A stretch of 64,000 bases of DNA from Citrobacter sp. Cu233. Its GTDB lineage: Bacteria > Pseudomonadota > Gammaproteobacteria > Enterobacterales > Enterobacteriaceae. Where the stretch lies: the NCBI RefSeq assembly GCF_030332225.1, contig NZ_JAOWIF010000028.1, forward strand, positions 186,001-250,000. The letters are read 5' to 3'. This document shows positions 10,439 through 20,737 of this stretch, one piece after another (within the stretch, counting starts at the first letter, position 1; each line of letters begins with the position of its first letter). The notes beneath the pieces are model-generated. The model did no database searches and had not been told where the DNA came from. It saw only the letters and a program-made list of their open reading frames with translations. Both the position numbers and the translations under genes were made by a program.

Positions 10439-11730
10439 TAAATAAATTCCTCGATCTGTTCAAAATCAGCCTGCATATCAACCAATCCCCACATATGGAC
10501 ACGGTTTGTAACTTTTAATAATATAGAATCGTACCTTCTATCGATAGGATCCGTTGTTTTTGTCGGATCTCCAGACGAAAGCCCAAGCGAGAGTAGGTAG
10601 GCCCCTTCATTTAAGCATAAGTTCATACTGAATTTATAAACTACAATATGACCAGACTTCCCAGTGGGTAATATTTTCCCTTTTGTAGAAAGGTATGAAT
10701 TACTTCCATAGATAAATACACCTTCAAGACTTTTGAGTAAAATCCCCGGAGTAACATGCTCAAAATCGTCTTCAAAAAGCACTTTCACATAAACATCTAA
10801 TTTATCATTAGTATTGATTACAGTTGGATATTCTACGCCACCGCTTACCGTCAGGTAATCGATAATTTTTGCACCACCTTGTCCCCAACGATGCTCCTCT
10901 TTCAGATATCCAGGGCGTGTATGATAGAGATCTTCTGAATCTTGATTAATTTTAATTACATTGCTTTCATTATCTTGATTATTTGCAATATTCTCTTTCT
11001 TTTTACCAAACAAGTCATCCATATATAGATTAACGACTTCTCTGGAAGGACCATCAGCATAAACTTTGCCTGCCTTTAAAAAGATAGCTCTGTCACATTG
11101 TTTGGAGATGTCCATTACAGCATGGGAAACAAGTAACAGAGTCATCCCCTGTTTTTTGTACTCCGCAATTCTTGAATAACATTTCGCCTGAAAATACACA
11201 TCGCCCACGGATAGCGCTTCATCGACAATAAGTATATCCGGTTTTGTCGCCGTGGCTACCGAGAATGCAAGGCGGGCCTGCATCCCAGAAGAATACATTC
11301 TTAGAGGTTGATCAATATATTCTCCAATTTCAGCAAATGCTTCAATTTCAGGGAATAAACTATCAATTTCTTCAGTGGAATAGCCCAACAGTTGACCAGC
11401 CATATACACATTCTGGCGACCTGAAAAGTCCGGATGGAACCCGATACCTAACTCTAGTAGTGCAGCTATGCGTCCATTTACTTTTATTTCACCACGGCTG
11501 GGTTGTGTAGTGCCAGTGATTAACTTTAGTAAGGTGCTTTTACCTGCACCATTTACGCCAATGATTCCTACCGACTCGCCGGCTTCAATTGTAAAGTTAA
11601 TATCATTAAGGACTGACTTGGTTTTATGCCTCTTTTTATTGGTAAATCCACACCACTCAATTAAGCGTCCCCATTTATTCGGGTAACTTTTGTATTCTTT
11701 ATATAATTGTTTAACAGTAATGCTACCCAT
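10438..11730 (-). CDS. wzt: O-antigen ABC transporter ATPase with C-terminal glycan-binding domain
   Basis: 430 residues. The ATPase domain (about 1-240) has Walker A GVNGAGKST, signature SSGMQARLAF and Walker B ILIVDEALSVGD. The extension after about 255 (EEHRWGQGGAKIIDYLTVSG onward) is the beta-sandwich found in O9a-type Wzt, which reads the capped non-reducing end of the polymer before export. It works with Wzm in the inner membrane. Length matches O9a Wzt (about 431). It overlaps wzm by one base (TAATG) and wbdD in the same way, so the three export and termination genes are likely translationally coupled. A C-terminal domain implies a terminal cap, consistent with the WbdD-like neighbour. 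Confidence 0.93.
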   Translation of the reverse strand: MGSITVKQLYKEYKSYPNKWGRLIEWCGFTNKKRHKTKSVLNDINFTIEAGESVGIIGVNGAGKSTLLKLITGTTQPSRGEIKVNGRIAALLELGIGFHPDFSGRQNVYMAGQLLGYSTEEIDSLFPEIEAFAEIGEYIDQPLRMYSSGMQARLAFSVATATKPDILIVDEALSVGDVYFQAKCYSRIAEYKKQGMTLLLVSHAVMDISKQCDRAIFLKAGKVYADGPSREVVNLYMDDLFGKKKENIANNQDNESNVIKINQDSEDLYHTRPGYLKEEHRWGQGGAKIIDYLTVSGGVEYPTVINTNDKLDVYVKVLFEDDFEHVTPGILLKSLEGVFIYGSNSYLSTKGKILPTGKSGHIVVYKFSMNLCLNEGAYLLSLGLSSGDPTKTTDPIDRRYDSILLKVTNRVHMWGLVDMQADFEQIEEFI

Positions 11731-12521
11731 TATAATTCATCCACCATTTCACCAATATGTTTTCTAAACAAATGCAAACCGATGAAACAAAGTACGATAC
11801 CAAGACTAAGCGGGTAGATTAATCCAAGCCAATTTGGGAAAACTCCACTCACTAAAATCTTTTGACATGCCTCAATCACGCTAGCCATAGGATTTATTTT
11901 CATTAGGGGATGAATACTTGCAGGCAAAATTGTTGCTGGATATATAATCGGTGTCAGCCAAAACCAGAATTGCAAAACAATACCAAAAAACTGCCCAACA
12001 TCGCGAAAAAATACATTTAAGACACCAGTAATAATACCTATTCCCATAGCAAGTATTATCATAACAATGAGTACTGGAATAAGAGCGAAATAGGCAAGAC
12101 CTGGAAAGTCATTAGTTACAATTAAAAATATCGTAAATAAAGAAAATATGATAAAAAAATTGACTAACGCACTACCAATGACAGTAACAGGTAAGCATAA
12201 TTTGGGGAAGTTAATTTTTTTTATAAGATTGGCGTTATCCAAAAACATATTTTGAGATCTAAGTACAAGATCTGAGAACAGCCCCCATGTCAAAATACCT
12301 GCACATATATAGATACTATAAGCATATTGTGAATCAACACCGGGTAATTTTGCCCGCATGACTTGAGAAAATATAACTGTATACACCACTATCATTGATA
12401 ATGGATTTAATACACTCCAGGTTACCCCAAGCAAGGAGTTTCGGTACTTTGACTGGAATTCTCTTTTAATGTTACCGAGAATAAAACCCCGATACTCCCA
12501 TATTAATTCTATAACCTTCAC
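11730..12521 (-). CDS. wzm: O-antigen ABC transporter permease
   Basis: 263 residues with about six hydrophobic segments, of the ABC-2 polysaccharide export family. LIWEYRGFILGNIKREFQSK is the cytosolic N-terminal coupling region; YRNSLLGVTWSVLNPLSM, FFRDVGQFFGIVLQFWFWLT and PIIYPATILP are family landmarks. With Wzt it moves the completed undecaprenol-linked glycan across the inner membrane to WaaL ligase. It follows manB by 10 bases. Its presence, and the absence of wzx and wzy genes, shows that this is an ABC-transporter-dependent O-antigen. Confidence 0.93.
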   Translation of the reverse strand: MKVIELIWEYRGFILGNIKREFQSKYRNSLLGVTWSVLNPLSMIVVYTVIFSQVMRAKLPGVDSQYAYSIYICAGILTWGLFSDLVLRSQNMFLDNANLIKKINFPKLCLPVTVIGSALVNFFIIFSLFTIFLIVTNDFPGLAYFALIPVLIVMIILAMGIGIITGVLNVFFRDVGQFFGIVLQFWFWLTPIIYPATILPASIHPLMKINPMASVIEACQKILVSGVFPNWLGLIYPLSLGIVLCFIGLHLFRKHIGEMVDEL

Positions 12522-12531
12522 TGTTTCACCT

Positions 12532-13902
12532 TTACTTGATGAAGACTTCTAAATCAGAAACTTTTAGTTTAACTTTTTCAGGATTAGATTTTGTTTCAAC
12601 ATTCAAGCGTAATAAGGGTTCAGTATTTGATGTACGGATATTAAACCGCCAGTCAGAAAACTCCATACTCAACCCATCTACCTTATCAATTTGCTCCGCC
12701 ATCAGCGCGTATTGCTGCTCTATTGCCTCAATCATTACACTTGCATTGTTGACCTTATAGTTAATTTCACCGCTACAAGGATATGCATTCATACGCTCGC
12801 TCACTAGCGTCTCAAGCGATAAGTTGCTTTTAGCAATCAACTCTGCCACCAGAAGCCACGGGATCATTCCACTATCGCAATATGCAAAATCGCGGAAGTA
12901 GTGATGTGCACTCATCTCGCCACCGTAGATCGCATCTTCCTTACGCATACGCTCTTTGATGAAGGCGTGGCCCGTTTTAGACATCACAGGAATGCCGCCA
13001 GCTTTAGTCACGATATCAATAGTATTCCAGGTCAGTCGCGGGTCATGGATGATTTTCGCGCCCGGTTCTTTTTGTAAGAATGCTTCGGCTAACAGACCGA
13101 CAATGTAATAGCCTTCGATAAACTGCCCTTCTTCATCAAACAGGAAGCAACGGTCAAAATCGCCGTCAAATGCGATCCCTAAATCGGCGCCATGTTCTTT
13201 AACAGCATCGGCAGTGTCTTTGCGGCATTCTGGTAACAGAGGATTAGGGATCCCGTTAGGGAAAGTGCCATCCGGCTGATGATGAACTTTAATAAATGTA
13301 ACGGGAACATTAGCAGTAACGAAACGTTTTTCAATTGCGTCAATGACATGGCCTGCAGCACCATTGCCAGAGTTAACCACAAGCTTCATTGGACGAGTGA
13401 AGTTCGCGAAATCAATGTAGCCCATTAAGTGATCGACATAAGCGTCCAGGATAGAGATCTTCTTGTAGCTTCCGCGCAGTTGAGCATCAACAGGCGCGAA
13501 GTTATTTTCTTCGGCTAAACGCTGCACATCGCGTAATCCTGTGTCACCACTGATAGGTTTCGCATTTTCGCGAACCAGTTTCATCCCGTTATAATCCATC
13601 GGATTATGGCTGGCGGTAACTTCGATACCGCCATCAACGCCAAGATGGAAGGCTGCAAAATAGATCTCTTCTGTCCCGCTTAAACCAATATCGAGGATAT
13701 CGGTACCCGCATCCATTAGACCATTCGCTAATGCCAGTTTCAGGCTCTCGCTGGTTAAGCGAACGTCACCGCCCACCACGATTGTTTTAGGCTTGAGGAA
13801 TTCACCGTATGCGCGACCAATGCGATACGCAATATCTTCATTTAATTCTTCGCCTAATTTTCCACGAATATCATAGGCTTTAAAACAAGTCAGCTTAGAC
13901 AT
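12532..13902 (-). CDS. manB: Phosphomannomutase of the O-antigen cluster
   Basis: 456 residues of the alpha-D-phosphohexomutase family. [11 protein letters not shown] holds the phosphoserine, FDGDFDRCF the metal-binding loop, [13 protein letters not shown] the sugar-binding loop, and [12 protein letters not shown] the phosphate-binding C-terminal domain. It converts Man-6-P to Man-1-P for ManC. It is about the length of colanic CpsG but ends differently ([12 protein letters not shown], not the RTRTLL-type tail). The colanic acid operon of this genome has lost its own copy (scar at 23666-23773), so this gene probably serves both polymers. It follows manC by 20 bases. Confidence 0.95.
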   Translation of the reverse strand: MSKLTCFKAYDIRGKLGEELNEDIAYRIGRAYGEFLKPKTIVVGGDVRLTSESLKLALANGLMDAGTDILDIGLSGTEEIYFAAFHLGVDGGIEVTASHNPMDYNGMKLVRENAKPISGDTGLRDVQRLAEENNFAPVDAQLRGSYKKISILDAYVDHLMGYIDFANFTRPMKLVVNSGNGAAGHVIDAIEKRFVTANVPVTFIKVHHQPDGTFPNGIPNPLLPECRKDTADAVKEHGADLGIAFDGDFDRCFLFDEEGQFIEGYYIVGLLAEAFLQKEPGAKIIHDPRLTWNTIDIVTKAGGIPVMSKTGHAFIKERMRKEDAIYGGEMSAHHYFRDFAYCDSGMIPWLLVAELIAKSNLSLETLVSERMNAYPCSGEINYKVNNASVMIEAIEQQYALMAEQIDKVDGLSMEFSDWRFNIRTSNTEPLLRLNVETKSNPEKVKLKVSDLEVFIK

Positions 13903-13922
13903 AGATCTTTATACCTTCAAAA

Positions 13923-15338
13923 TTAGCAACGACCATACTGGTCTTTAATACGAATAATGTCATCATCCCCTAAATAGGAGCCGGATTGGATCTCAAGCAG
14001 TTCCAATGGAATCTTGCCTGGGTTTTCCAGTCGATGTTGTGCTCCGATGGGAATAAAGGTTGATTGGTTTTCAGTCAGCAGGAATTTTTGATCTTTAATC
14101 GTCACTTCACCCGTGCCAGAAAGCACAACCCAGTGTTCTGTCCGGTGATGATGCATCTGCATCGAAAACGCTGCACCTGGTTTAACGGTGATCCGATTTA
14201 CATTAAAACGCTCGGTCTGTACCACCACATCGCATCGCCCCCACGGACGGTATATTTCCCGGTGACGCTTATATTCACTGCGATGATTAGCTTTAAGATA
14301 CTCAACAACTTTCTTAACATCCTGCACCTGATCTTTATCAACAACCAGTACAGCATCTTTTGTATTAATGATCACCAGATTATCGACACCGATAGCTGCG
14401 ACCAATTTTTCATCGGTGTTGATATAGCAGTTATTTGCGTTGTGCATGAAGGTATCGCCCGTCAGGACATTACCTTTTTTATCTTTAGGGCTCACTTCCC
14501 ATAGTGCCGACCAGGAACCCACGTCACTCCAGTCTGCGTCTAGACCGACGACAACAGCGTCTGTCGTTTTCTCCATGACCGCGTAGTCAACGGACTCATC
14601 CGGACAAGCGATAAACAGATCGCGATCGATCTTGATAAACTCATCGCTATCTTTGCAACCGCGGATCGCCGCCTTACAGGACTCAAGAATATCGGGTCTG
14701 AATTTTTCCAGTTCTTCAAGATATTTCTTGGCCCGGAACATGAACATTCCGCTGTTCCAGTAATATTCACCAGACGCTAAATAACTTTCCGCGGTTTCTT
14801 TGTTCGGTTTTTCCACGAAACGGCTAACCTGGTAAGCGATATTCTCACCAAGAACTTCTTCCTTACCGCGGTGAATATAGCCATAACCTGTTTCTGCACC
14901 GGTCGGTACAATCCCAAATGTGACAAGGCGCCCCTGCATGGCAAATTTAAATGCTGACTTTACCGCCTGGTGAAATGCCGGTTTGTTGTTAATGATGTGA
15001 TCTGCGGCTAATACCAGAAGGATTGGATCATCGCCATTCTCTATTGCACTTAATGCTGCCAGCGCTATTGCTGGCGCAGTATTGCGGCCAACGGGCTCAA
15101 GAATGATATTATGCGAGAGCTTATTAATTTGTCTTAGTTGCTCCGCAACAAGAAATCTGTGTTCCTGATTGCAAATGACTACCGGTTCCCGTGCATCGAC
15201 ATCATCCAGACGAAGCACAGTTTCTTGCAGCATTGAACGCTGCCCATACAAACGAAGAAACTGTTTTGGGTAGAGCTCGCGCGACATCGGCCATAAACGA
15301 CTACCGGTACCACCGGCCATTATCACAGGAAGTAACAT
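13923..15338 (-). CDS. manC: Mannose-1-phosphate guanylyltransferase of the O-antigen cluster
   Basis: 471 residues, bifunctional type. The N-terminal nucleotidyltransferase has [20 protein letters not shown], and [20 protein letters not shown] binds the sugar. The C-terminal cupin domain, [19 protein letters not shown], is the type II phosphomannose isomerase part. It makes GDP-mannose from Man-1-P and GTP. It is the first gene of the O-antigen operon, 74 bases after the JUMPstart. A second, clearly different copy (cpsB, 480 residues) sits in the colanic acid operon at 23908-25350. Confidence 0.95.
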   Translation of the reverse strand: MLLPVIMAGGTGSRLWPMSRELYPKQFLRLYGQRSMLQETVLRLDDVDAREPVVICNQEHRFLVAEQLRQINKLSHNIILEPVGRNTAPAIALAALSAIENGDDPILLVLAADHIINNKPAFHQAVKSAFKFAMQGRLVTFGIVPTGAETGYGYIHRGKEEVLGENIAYQVSRFVEKPNKETAESYLASGEYYWNSGMFMFRAKKYLEELEKFRPDILESCKAAIRGCKDSDEFIKIDRDLFIACPDESVDYAVMEKTTDAVVVGLDADWSDVGSWSALWEVSPKDKKGNVLTGDTFMHNANNCYINTDEKLVAAIGVDNLVIINTKDAVLVVDKDQVQDVKKVVEYLKANHRSEYKRHREIYRPWGRCDVVVQTERFNVNRITVKPGAAFSMQMHHHRTEHWVVLSGTGEVTIKDQKFLLTENQSTFIPIGAQHRLENPGKIPLELLEIQSGSYLGDDDIIRIKDQYGRC

Positions 15339-15411
15339 CTTAGGTCCTTAAATATCAATGCGTTATACTAAACCAACAGAAGAGTTTCGCCGCAGCTCAA
15401 TGAAAAATGGG

Positions 15412-15449
15412 CACGCTACCGCACTGGCTCTACAGCTACCAGGACACTG
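15412..15449 (-). promoter_or_regulatory. JUMPstart/ops leader of the O-antigen operon
   Basis: Read on the minus strand this 38-base stretch begins CAGTGTCCTGGTAGCTGTAG and ends GCCAGTGCGGTAGCGTG. It matches the JUMPstart consensus over nearly its whole length. The ops part reads TGCGGTAGCGTG, one base off the usual GGCGGTAGCGTG at the first position. RfaH loads on RNA polymerase paused at ops and prevents early termination in long polysaccharide operons. It lies 74 bases upstream of manC, in the expected orientation. Confidence 0.93.
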
Positions 15450-15720
15450 CTCATTTTATGTTGGGCAAACAAATTGCTGACAACTCTCAACGAATTAAGG
15501 AATATCTCAACCGAATATTCTCTTATTTATTCACTGTATAGACAAGAAAAATGTCCTATGGCGGACCGGTAATTTCTTACCGATCTACCTTTTTTAGTAT
15601 TTGAAATTTATAAAAAAACATTTGTAGCAGCATGCTGCGGGTATCAGACAAATCATTACTCTTTACATATACAGTTGCGATACCCGATTCAAATCGTGGG
15701 CAATGAGGGTAGCAGTGGCA
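15450..15720 (-). promoter_or_regulatory. Promoter region of the O-antigen operon, with a candidate RcsAB-like site
   Basis: With the JUMPstart and the manC leader this forms a 382-base gap without a gene between galF and manC. It is AT-rich. On the minus strand at 15510-15523 the core AGAATATTC matches the centre of the RcsAB box (TAAGAATATTCCTA) at nine contiguous positions, though the flanks do not match. At 15567-15582 CGGTAAGAAATTACCG forms a six-base-pair inverted repeat with a GAAA loop. I cannot place a confident -35/-10 pair. The region must hold the operon promoter and any galF terminator. Confidence 0.45.
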
Positions 15721-16611
15721 CTAGCTCAGCAGTTTTAAAATTTGATCCCTGAACTTCGGCCCCTCTTTCAGGTTGCGCAGTCCGTACTTCACAAATGCCT
15801 GCATATAACCCATTTTTTTACCACAGTCGTAACTGTCGCCCGTCATCAACATGGCATCAACAGACTGTTTTTTCGCCAGCTCAGCGATAGCATCCGTAAG
15901 CTGAATACGCCCCCACGCACCAGGCTGCGTACGCTCAATTTCCGCCCAAATATCAGCAGAAAGCACATAGCGCCCTACGGCCATCAGGTCCGAATCAAGG
16001 GTTTGCGGCTGGTCGGGTTTTTCAATGAATTCAACGATACGGCTGACCTTACCTTCGTTGTCTAAAGGCTCTTTGGTCTGAATAACGGAATACTCGGAAA
16101 GATCGCCAGCCATACGTTTTGCCAGCACCTGACTACGCCCGGTCTCATTAAAGCGGGCCACCATTGCGGCCAGGTTGTAGCGCAGTGGATCCGCACTCGC
16201 CGTATCCAGAACGACGTCAGGTAACACCACCACAAAAGGGTTGTCGCCGATAATTGGGCGGGCACAAAGAATAGAGTGACCCAGACCAAGCAATTGTGCC
16301 TGACGAACGTTCATGATAGTCACACCTGGAGGGCAGATGGACTGCACTTCGGCCAGTAACTGGCGCTTAACACGTTGTTCAAGCAGCGATTCAAGTTCAT
16401 AAGAGGTGTCGAAGTGGTTCTCAACCGCGTTCTTAGACGCATGTGTTACCAGAACGATTTCTTTGATACCTGCAGCTACAATCTCGTCAACAATGTATTG
16501 AATCATCGGCTTATCAACGATCGGTAGCATCTCTTTTGGGATGGCCTTTGTGGCAGGCAACATGTGCATCCCGAGGCCCGCTACCGGAATAACTGCTTTC
16601 AAATTAATCAT
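15721..16611 (-). CDS. galF: GalF, UDP-glucose pyrophosphorylase-like protein
   Basis: 296 residues from the ATG at 16611, which has AGGTG nine bases upstream; an in-frame GTG four codons earlier is less likely. It starts with the GalU/GalF signature [20 protein letters not shown] and has [21 protein letters not shown]. GalF (remembered E. coli length 297) has weak uridylyltransferase activity and is thought to modulate GalU and the UDP-glucose pool. The LGMHML loop, where GalU has LGTRML, marks GalF. It separates the O-antigen and colanic acid operons, as in E. coli and Salmonella. Confidence 0.93.
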   Translation of the reverse strand: MINLKAVIPVAGLGMHMLPATKAIPKEMLPIVDKPMIQYIVDEIVAAGIKEIVLVTHASKNAVENHFDTSYELESLLEQRVKRQLLAEVQSICPPGVTIMNVRQAQLLGLGHSILCARPIIGDNPFVVVLPDVVLDTASADPLRYNLAAMVARFNETGRSQVLAKRMAGDLSEYSVIQTKEPLDNEGKVSRIVEFIEKPDQPQTLDSDLMAVGRYVLSADIWAEIERTQPGAWGRIQLTDAIAELAKKQSVDAMLMTGDSYDCGKKMGYMQAFVKYGLRNLKEGPKFRDQILKLLS

Positions 16612-16634
16612 TAAGTCATTCACCTATTCAATAG

Positions 16635-16671
16635 TTGCTGAATTATAGCTTTTTAGCTTGTTTTAGCCAGT
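16635..16671 (-). promoter_or_regulatory. Candidate galF promoter
   Basis: On the minus strand a perfect -10 hexamer TATAAT lies at 16647-16642. The hexamer at -35 spacing (CTGGCT) is poor. A start point near 16635 would leave a short leader of about 24 bases before the galF ATG at 16611. Only the -10 match supports the call. Confidence 0.45.
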
Positions 16672-16776
16672 ATGAATTACATAGCTCAGTTAGGACGCAT
16701 GTTACGCCGCTTATCGGCAGAATGCAGTAATCATAATCTTAGCCGGGTAGGTTTTTAGCCAGGAATGGTCGTAAAA

Positions 16777-18165
16777 TTACCGGCCCGGTAGTCGAAAATT
16801 CACGGCCGCGACATTCACAACCTGGTGATTTACGCTGTCAATATCAACTGAGCTTTGTCCTGCTTCATTGACTGCATGAACGTTGGCCAGCGAGAGCAAG
16901 GTGCCCTGTTTGGCCATAAACTTACCGCGGACATCTTTGCGCAGATCAAAGTGCATTTTTAGCGCCGGCCCTGTGGTGGATTGCTGCATCACCTTGATGT
17001 TCCGCAAAAAAAGATGCTGAGGTTTGTTGTGCAGCTCCAGCGTCGCGCGCTTCATCTCAACGTTGGTAATGGCCACAAATGAAGTTGCATTACCTGAGGA
17101 AATCTGAATGCCACGTAATTTATAATCGAGGTGTGTGTTATCCAGTTGAATATTATTTAACTTAAAGTTTTGTGGGATGGACAAATACCGTCCTTTGATC
17201 ACACCGTAACCAATCAGCATCCCTGCGCTATTTTTCATATTGATATTATCGATAACGAAATTATCACATCCATAAATAGCGACTGTAGCATTATCGATAC
17301 CTGCTTTCTTACTGAAATCCGGGGTGATATTTCGCGCGGTAATATTACGAATGATAAAATGCTTGCCGTTCTCCACATGGACTAACTGTCGACAATCCGA
17401 GCCCGTTATATTGGCTACCACAAACCTTTTCACCGCCAGTTCGTCTGGGTAAGTGTTGTCGTACGTACTGCCCGCCAGCCCGATACCGATACCCCAGTTA
17501 ACATTTCCGTTCGTACAATTAATGCGTTCTATAACATGGTCTGAAATCACGATGTCACTGTCGTTTATCGCGACATTCCACTCGATGGCGTCCCCCTGTA
17601 AGTCACTAAAACGGCTGTTGGTTATCCGTACGCCATCCATCTGGTTATGAAACCCCTGCCGCAGGATCCCGTAATTTGCATGAGTGATAGTCATGTCATC
17701 AATGGTGAGGTTACGCATCGCTCGCGGCGTTTTCCCCCCGATATAAATTTGCGCCACGGGGGTGAAACCGCTCATGGCTATGCCTTTAATCACACAGTCG
17801 GAGCCCCGAACATCAAGGGTAATATTTCGCAAGCGCCCCCCCTGCCCCCCTGTCACGCGGCAGCCATCCTGCAGAATAAATCGCCCACGACTGCTGCTAC
17901 TGACCCCGCCTTGCAGATGCAACGTTTTACCAGGCGGGATTTCGATCGCGGTATTGATATTCCTGCACTCCAGACCAGCAGGCACGATAACGGTTTGCGC
18001 CTCTGAAAACGCCTGCCGGAAGGAAGCAACCCAATCCTGGGGATTGTAATCCTCGATGTTGACGCTGCGCCTTGCTTCAAACGCTCTTGCGACGGGAGAA
18101 TGGAGAACGACAAGCGCAGAACCTGCAGTAAGAAAAGTACGTCGGGAGAGTTTGTTCTCTGGCAT
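16777..18165 (-). CDS. wcaM: Colanic acid biosynthesis protein WcaM
   Basis: 462 residues (E. coli about 464). The N-terminus [20 protein letters not shown] carries a twin-arginine motif before a hydrophobic stretch and AxA-type cleavage (VARAF), so Tat export to the periplasm is likely. The rest consists of short repeated strands rich in Asn, Ile and Val (for example [20 protein letters not shown]), typical of a right-handed beta-helix of the pectate-lyase type. Its biochemical role in colanic acid is not firmly known; a periplasmic polysaccharide-binding or modifying role is inferred. It is the last gene of the operon, 11 bases after wcaL. Confidence 0.92.
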   Translation of the reverse strand: MPENKLSRRTFLTAGSALVVLHSPVARAFEARRSVNIEDYNPQDWVASFRQAFSEAQTVIVPAGLECRNINTAIEIPPGKTLHLQGGVSSSSRGRFILQDGCRVTGGQGGRLRNITLDVRGSDCVIKGIAMSGFTPVAQIYIGGKTPRAMRNLTIDDMTITHANYGILRQGFHNQMDGVRITNSRFSDLQGDAIEWNVAINDSDIVISDHVIERINCTNGNVNWGIGIGLAGSTYDNTYPDELAVKRFVVANITGSDCRQLVHVENGKHFIIRNITARNITPDFSKKAGIDNATVAIYGCDNFVIDNINMKNSAGMLIGYGVIKGRYLSIPQNFKLNNIQLDNTHLDYKLRGIQISSGNATSFVAITNVEMKRATLELHNKPQHLFLRNIKVMQQSTTGPALKMHFDLRKDVRGKFMAKQGTLLSLANVHAVNEAGQSSVDIDSVNHQVVNVAAVNFRLPGR

Positions 18166-18176
18166 ACAACCTCGAT

Positions 18177-19397
18177 TTACATCGTTTGCAGCAGACTGGC
18201 TAGCTGTTTGTTGATCGCGAGCTGGTTAAAATCAGCGGCTATTTTTTCGCGAGCGCACTCCACCACCGGCCTCACTTGCTCAGTGTTGAGCACACTGACC
18301 GTCGCTAATCGCTCCGCCAGGGCCTGAGCATCATTCTCTGGTGCCAGCCAGCCGGATTTTCCAGATTCCACCAGCTCAGGGATCCCACTATGCACGGTAG
18401 AGACGACCGGTATCCCTACGGCCATGGCCTCCATCAACGCCACCGGGATCCCCTCCATATCACCATCAATTCCCGTGACGGAGGGCAACAGGAAAACATC
18501 CGCCTGCTCAAGCATCTCTTTAACCTGATGGCTGGGTTTAAATCCCGACATTTCAATCACATCATCCAGTTGAAATTGCTCGATAAGCGTACGTAACCGA
18601 CGCTCCCAGGGGCCAATTCCCAGAATGCGATAACGAAATGAGATACCTCGCGCCTTCAGCTGGCGGCACGCTTCGATAGCGACATGCAGCCCTTTTTTCT
18701 CGGTTAACCGTGCAACGGAGAGAATTTCTAGCGGTGTGCCAGGCGCTTTCACCTCACGAGGTGTAAAACGCGTCATATCAATCCCCATACGCGATACTGC
18801 TATTTTATGCGGTGGGCATCCCATATTCCGCAAACGTCCGGCCCAGAGATTGCTGATAGGCAACATCAAATCACCGCGCTGAAACAGCTTCTGATATTCG
18901 GGGGTATAGCGGGCAAGGATGTCCCGATGTGAAACATCAATACCATGAAAGACAGTGGCTATTTTGCCGCGAAGCACGCCGAGTTCACGTAGTTTGGTCG
19001 CCGTTACGCCTGCGGGTCCAAAGTGCGCAATAAAGACATCGGCCTGGAGTGCTCGTGGGGTTAGCGCACAGATGGACGCTAAAATCAGATTACGTGCCTC
19101 ATCGCCATAGCGTGGAACATTGAGCGCTTTCCAGGTTGCAGTCCGGGTAATGCCCTGTAAAATCGTCGTGGTACGATATTTCAGCTTCGCCAACCTGCCA
19201 GCCGGTTCTTTCAATAACCATCGTGTTTTTTCGCCCAGACGGTAGTCCACATAGGAAGCATGGGTGTTATCAAGATCGCCCTGATATAACGCGATAATTT
19301 CAACATCGTGCCCCATATCGATAAACGCGGTGATCTGATTCAGCACAAAGGTTTCAGAGGACAGCGGAAATTTAAGCAGGAAAAAGCTGACTTTCAT
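18177..19397 (-). CDS. wcaL: Colanic acid glycosyltransferase WcaL
   Basis: 406-residue GT4 enzyme. [20 protein letters not shown] is the N-terminal acceptor region, [10 protein letters not shown] and [20 protein letters not shown] lie around the domain linker, and [20 protein letters not shown] carries the EX7E motif. It adds one sugar of the colanic acid repeat on undecaprenol at the inner membrane. Start and stop overlap wcaK by four bases (ATGA), implying coupled translation. Length and context equal E. coli WcaL. Confidence 0.93.
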   Translation of the reverse strand: MKVSFFLLKFPLSSETFVLNQITAFIDMGHDVEIIALYQGDLDNTHASYVDYRLGEKTRWLLKEPAGRLAKLKYRTTTILQGITRTATWKALNVPRYGDEARNLILASICALTPRALQADVFIAHFGPAGVTATKLRELGVLRGKIATVFHGIDVSHRDILARYTPEYQKLFQRGDLMLPISNLWAGRLRNMGCPPHKIAVSRMGIDMTRFTPREVKAPGTPLEILSVARLTEKKGLHVAIEACRQLKARGISFRYRILGIGPWERRLRTLIEQFQLDDVIEMSGFKPSHQVKEMLEQADVFLLPSVTGIDGDMEGIPVALMEAMAVGIPVVSTVHSGIPELVESGKSGWLAPENDAQALAERLATVSVLNTEQVRPVVECAREKIAADFNQLAINKQLASLLQTM

Positions 19398-20674
19398 TTC
19401 CCCTCCTCAATACGCGTTAATACCGATTGCACCATATGCATACCGTGTTCACGTTCACGCTTAACGGCCTCCTCCACCCTGACGTTAAGTTCAGCCAACC
19501 GTCCCAGAGTATCGGCAACCCTGCCTTCAAGGCTGCCATCCAACAGATGGCAGATATCAACCGCCATTTCCGCTAACCCCAGTTGCTGCATAATTCCCGC
19601 CGATTTGTGCTCATAATTAATGGCTATCGCCGGCGTCATAAAGTTCATCGAGATGATGGCAGAGTGCAGGCGTGTGCCCACCGTCAGGTCACATGCGCCC
19701 AATATTTTTCCCATTTCGAGATCGTTTAGTTCATCCATGACCACGTGATAACGGGCCGGATCGTTAACGTACTGACGCAGGTTCAGTGCAACCATGCGAT
19801 CGTCTTTGTTGTAACTATCAATACCGGTACAGGTTGAGAGCGCCATCACCTGGTAACCTTCATCAAGGATCCGATTAACCACTCCGGCAAAGGCTTGCTC
19901 ATAGGCCTGTTGTGTGGTCCCAAGACGCTTATCAAACGGCGCCAGTTCACGTAGTGTAATGGCGACAGTCTTCTGCTTTGCTGCCGTTTGTAGCCAGTGC
20001 TGTACGGCATAACCCGGTTCAAAGTCATCGTGATGGTTGTCTACCAGCCAGGCGGTATCCACACCTGACTCGACTTTCTCTGTCGTTATTTCACTACGTT
20101 TCATCAGTTCCAGACTGACCGACTCTCGTAAAATTAGCGCATGGCAGTGCCCAAAAACGTAATTCGCCAACTGATTGAACTGTTCGTCCTGGAATGGCCC
20201 TACGCTGTGACCAATCATGTACAGCGGTTTTCTGGCCATAAATGAACACAGTGCATGCTCAAACTGCGGCACACCATAAAGATCGACAAAAAACGATCCA
20301 CCGACCTGGATAATGGCGTCGTAACGCGACAACAAGCGGACAAAGTCAGTAAACCCCTGAGCAATAGCGATGTTGCGCAGATTGCCTGAGTCCGTCACGC
20401 GTGAGAGCAGCACCTGATGCTGATAGCGGCGACGCAGCACTTTCTTTACGCGGCCCATGACGCCTGCAGCATTGTTATGCTGCTTCATCTGTGAATACAG
20501 TGGATCGCCCATCACCGGTCGGTTTAGTAACCAGGAGGAACTCACTGGATAGCGGCTCATCACATCCACTTCCGTCTCAGGCTGGAGCGTATGAATGGCA
20601 TCCAGCAAACCGCGCAAAATGGCGCTGTCCCCGCGATTCCCGCAGGTGTGGTTGCCCAGAATCAGTAATTTCAT
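19394..20674 (-). CDS. wcaK: Colanic acid pyruvyltransferase WcaK
   Basis: 426 residues from the second of two adjacent ATGs, the length of E. coli WcaK; the first ATG at 20677 is only two bases from AGAGG and is less likely. It belongs to the polysaccharide pyruvyl transferase family: GNHTCGNRGDSAILRGLLDA at the N-terminus, IGHSVGPFQ, and GTRLHSAIISMNF near the end. It is expected to add the pyruvate ketal to the terminal galactose of the repeat, using phosphoenolpyruvate. It overlaps wcaL by four bases. Confidence 0.93.
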   Translation of the reverse strand: MKLLILGNHTCGNRGDSAILRGLLDAIHTLQPETEVDVMSRYPVSSSWLLNRPVMGDPLYSQMKQHNNAAGVMGRVKKVLRRRYQHQVLLSRVTDSGNLRNIAIAQGFTDFVRLLSRYDAIIQVGGSFFVDLYGVPQFEHALCSFMARKPLYMIGHSVGPFQDEQFNQLANYVFGHCHALILRESVSLELMKRSEITTEKVESGVDTAWLVDNHHDDFEPGYAVQHWLQTAAKQKTVAITLRELAPFDKRLGTTQQAYEQAFAGVVNRILDEGYQVMALSTCTGIDSYNKDDRMVALNLRQYVNDPARYHVVMDELNDLEMGKILGACDLTVGTRLHSAIISMNFMTPAIAINYEHKSAGIMQQLGLAEMAVDICHLLDGSLEGRVADTLGRLAELNVRVEEAVKREREHGMHMVQSVLTRIEEGK

Positions 20675-20737
20675 CATGACCTCTTAAAATCAGTGCGGAT
20701 GACGGTTTTCCCGTCCCCGGACGACAACAAACGCTAT

